Of a stretch of 64,000 bases of DNA, positions 62,590-64,000 are shown piece after piece; within the stretch, counting starts at the first letter, position 1, and the number at the start of each line of letters is the position of its first letter. The DNA is from a virus, in IMG/VR virus record IMGVR_UViG_3300033149_003257, positions 62,001 through 126,000 of that record; one strand, 5' to 3'. The notes under the pieces are model-generated. The model worked only from the letters and a program-made list of their open reading frames with translations, did no database searches and was not told the origin of the DNA. The translations under genes were made by a program, and so were the position numbers.

Positions 62590-63675
62590 ATGATGAATTG
62601 TGTATCTAAATATATAACTATAAAAGATGAAATGAAATTAGAAGCATATTATATTAAATCTCCATTACTTTCTGATTATAATTTGTCTTTTGGATCAATT
62701 GATTGTTATGATTCAATTTTTGTAATTATATCTGATAATAATAAAATGGGAATTGGAGAGGTTACTAATTTATTTAAGTATTCTAGATATACTATTGATG
62801 AGGTATGGAATTATACAATCCAATGGTTGTCTGATTTTTCTTTAAATAAATTAAATTCAATTGTAAGAAAAAATTTTAAGAGTGTTGCTATTAATCTTGC
62901 AATTGAAACATATAATGATGATTTTTTAAATAAAATTTCTAATTTAAAATTAGAAGTTCCAGTTAGCTATACTTTAACTGATGTAAATGATATTGATATA
63001 TTAGATATAATTAGTAAATTTGGTGATGTATTTAAATTTAAAATTGGAAAAGATATTTATCAAGATATTTATAACATTGGTTATATACAATCTAAATTAA
63101 GAGGAACTAACTTTAAACTTAGACTAGATGCTAATCAAGGTTACAGTCTTCTTGATGCTAAAAAATTTCTAAAATGTGTTCTAGATAAAAATATTGAACA
63201 TTTTGAACAGTTACTTCCAAGAGATCAATCTTATATGAATCGTGAATTAATGAAAGAATTTCCGCATAAATTTATATTAGATGAAAGTATTTTTAGTAAT
63301 AGTGATATAGCAGTTATGTCTGAATCTAAAACAGCACATGGAGTAAAGTTAAAATTATTTAAACATAATAGTATACAAGAAACAATTGATCTTATATATA
63401 ATATTCCAGATGAATTTGATATCATTTTTGGAAATGGAGTACAATCTTATATAGCAACAATATATGAAATGTATATATTTAATGAAGCAAAAAAAATAAA
63501 ACAAAATTTAAATCCTATTTCTGAAATTAATGGTATATTAAAATTGTCAGAACAACTTGGTGGAGTGTCCTATTCAGGAAATAAATTAATTGTGAATGTA
63601 AGAGAATTAATTAATAATTTCTTTAAATTTTTAGAGGAACATTGTAATGTCAACAATAATAGGATTAGCTTGTAG
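62590..63675 (+). CDS. Enolase-superfamily enzyme (muconate-lactonizing/dipeptide-epimerase-like)
   Basis: 361 residues from ATG (AAGGG at 6 nt; in-frame TTG and GTG upstream lie in the previous gene). Barrel motifs KFKIGKD, LRLDANQGYS, HFEQLLPR, ILDESI and GVKLKLFK supply the acid/base Lys and the metal-binding Asp/Glu of the MLE subgroup. Substrate unknown: an acid sugar or dipeptide; location suggests glycan precursor or peptidoglycan peptide chemistry. Confidence 0.78.
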   Translation: MMNCVSKYITIKDEMKLEAYYIKSPLLSDYNLSFGSIDCYDSIFVIISDNNKMGIGEVTNLFKYSRYTIDEVWNYTIQWLSDFSLNKLNSIVRKNFKSVAINLAIETYNDDFLNKISNLKLEVPVSYTLTDVNDIDILDIISKFGDVFKFKIGKDIYQDIYNIGYIQSKLRGTNFKLRLDANQGYSLLDAKKFLKCVLDKNIEHFEQLLPRDQSYMNRELMKEFPHKFILDESIFSNSDIAVMSESKTAHGVKLKLFKHNSIQETIDLIYNIPDEFDIIFGNGVQSYIATIYEMYIFNEAKKIKQNLNPISEINGILKLSEQLGGVSYSGNKLIVNVRELINNFFKFLEEHCNVNNNRISL

Positions 63676-64000
63676 TTTAAGAAGTAAGATTGATGAAAAG
63701 TGGGTAGAAAAGGTATGTAAGGAAGAAATAAAAACTGATCAAGATTTACATAATCTTATTGAAATACTTGGAAGAGATAAAGTTATTAGTAATTCAGATG
63801 CTTGTTTAATTGCTGCTATGTATGGAGTAGTTAAAGAAGAATGTGATATAAAAGTTATTAGAATGTCAGATTTTCATCCTTCAATATTAGATTCACTTAT
63901 ATTTAGAGGAGTTATTGTGTCTACTCCAGTTTATTTTGGAGATAATTCCTCATATTCGAAAAAATTCTTTTATAAGATGAGAGATTTAAAATTATTAAAT
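63647..64000 (+). CDS. Flavodoxin-like NAD(P)H:FMN oxidoreductase (3' end beyond window)
   Basis: 118 codons in the window from ATG with AGAGGA upstream. MSTIIGLACSLRSK gives the phosphate loop, and FRGVIVSTPVYFGDNSSYSKK is the flavin-binding strand-loop of this family. Overlaps the enolase-type gene by 29 bp, so co-expressed. Confidence 0.7.
   Translation, partial: MSTIIGLACSLRSKIDEKWVEKVCKEEIKTDQDLHNLIEILGRDKVISNSDACLIAAMYGVVKEECDIKVIRMSDFHPSILDSLIFRGVIVSTPVYFGDNSSYSKKFFYKMRDLKLLN

Overview
The window is a very A+T-rich (roughly 70% or more by eye) piece of a large tailed-phage genome. The phage assignment rests on a gp5-like baseplate hub, an amidase endolysin, a T4-style replisome (RFC-type clamp loader, PCNA-like clamp, UvsX/RecA, RuvC, primase, flap exonuclease, Dda/RecD helicase), free-standing HNH endonucleases packed between genes, and dense gene order with 1-20 bp overlaps. 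Shine-Dalgarno sites (AAGGAG, GGAGG) are strong and TTG starts are common. These features and the low GC fit a low-GC SD-using host such as a Firmicute or Fusobacterium-like cell, but the sequence does not fix the host. The phage also encodes a multisubunit-type RNA polymerase beta-prime subunit, which puts it outside classical T4-like phages.

Layout. From 1 to 36.35 kb everything is transcribed leftward. In order of transcription this is: 3D-domain lytic protein, helicase, clamp loader, zinc-finger proteins, primase, clamp, 5'-3' exonuclease, RuvC, LigD-type phosphoesterase, ferritin-like protein, queuosine-salvage protein, class II ribonucleotide reductase, RecA, KH protein, Cas4-like nuclease, virion/baseplate proteins, endolysin, radical SAM protein and RNA polymerase beta-prime (running off the left edge). 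A divergent promoter region lies at 36.35-36.49 kb. Rightward genes then begin with a zinc-ribbon protein and a Rep-like initiator followed by 21-bp iterons and a strong cruciform (37.8-38.26 kb, a candidate origin). Next come three large proteins of likely virion type, a Nudix hydrolase and an actin-like ATPase, then a GT9 and a GT2 glycosyltransferase. A short leftward island (48.3-51.0 kb) carries membrane and SPFH proteins. From 51.1 kb to the right edge is a rightward glycan/sugar locus: two GT-B-like proteins, a GT4, three GT-D paralogues, a beta-propeller, a UDP-sulfoquinovose-synthase-like and a second extended SDR, a DegT aminotransferase, an enolase-superfamily enzyme and a flavodoxin-like reductase.

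Regulation. A motif centred on GAACAAA (often TAGAACAAAWT) sits 10-60 bp before first genes of transcription units, always in the sense of the gene, and twice immediately follows an intrinsic terminator. It is the best promoter candidate in the window.

Genome dynamics. Five related HNH endonucleases differ mainly in the number (1 to 9) of a 17-residue repeat. Several small accessory genes are broken (a pyrimidine-dimer glycosylase, an HNH, an SPFH lipoprotein and three tiny genes) while all long core genes are intact. This looks more like real decay than sequencing error, although homopolymer errors cannot be excluded from sequence alone.
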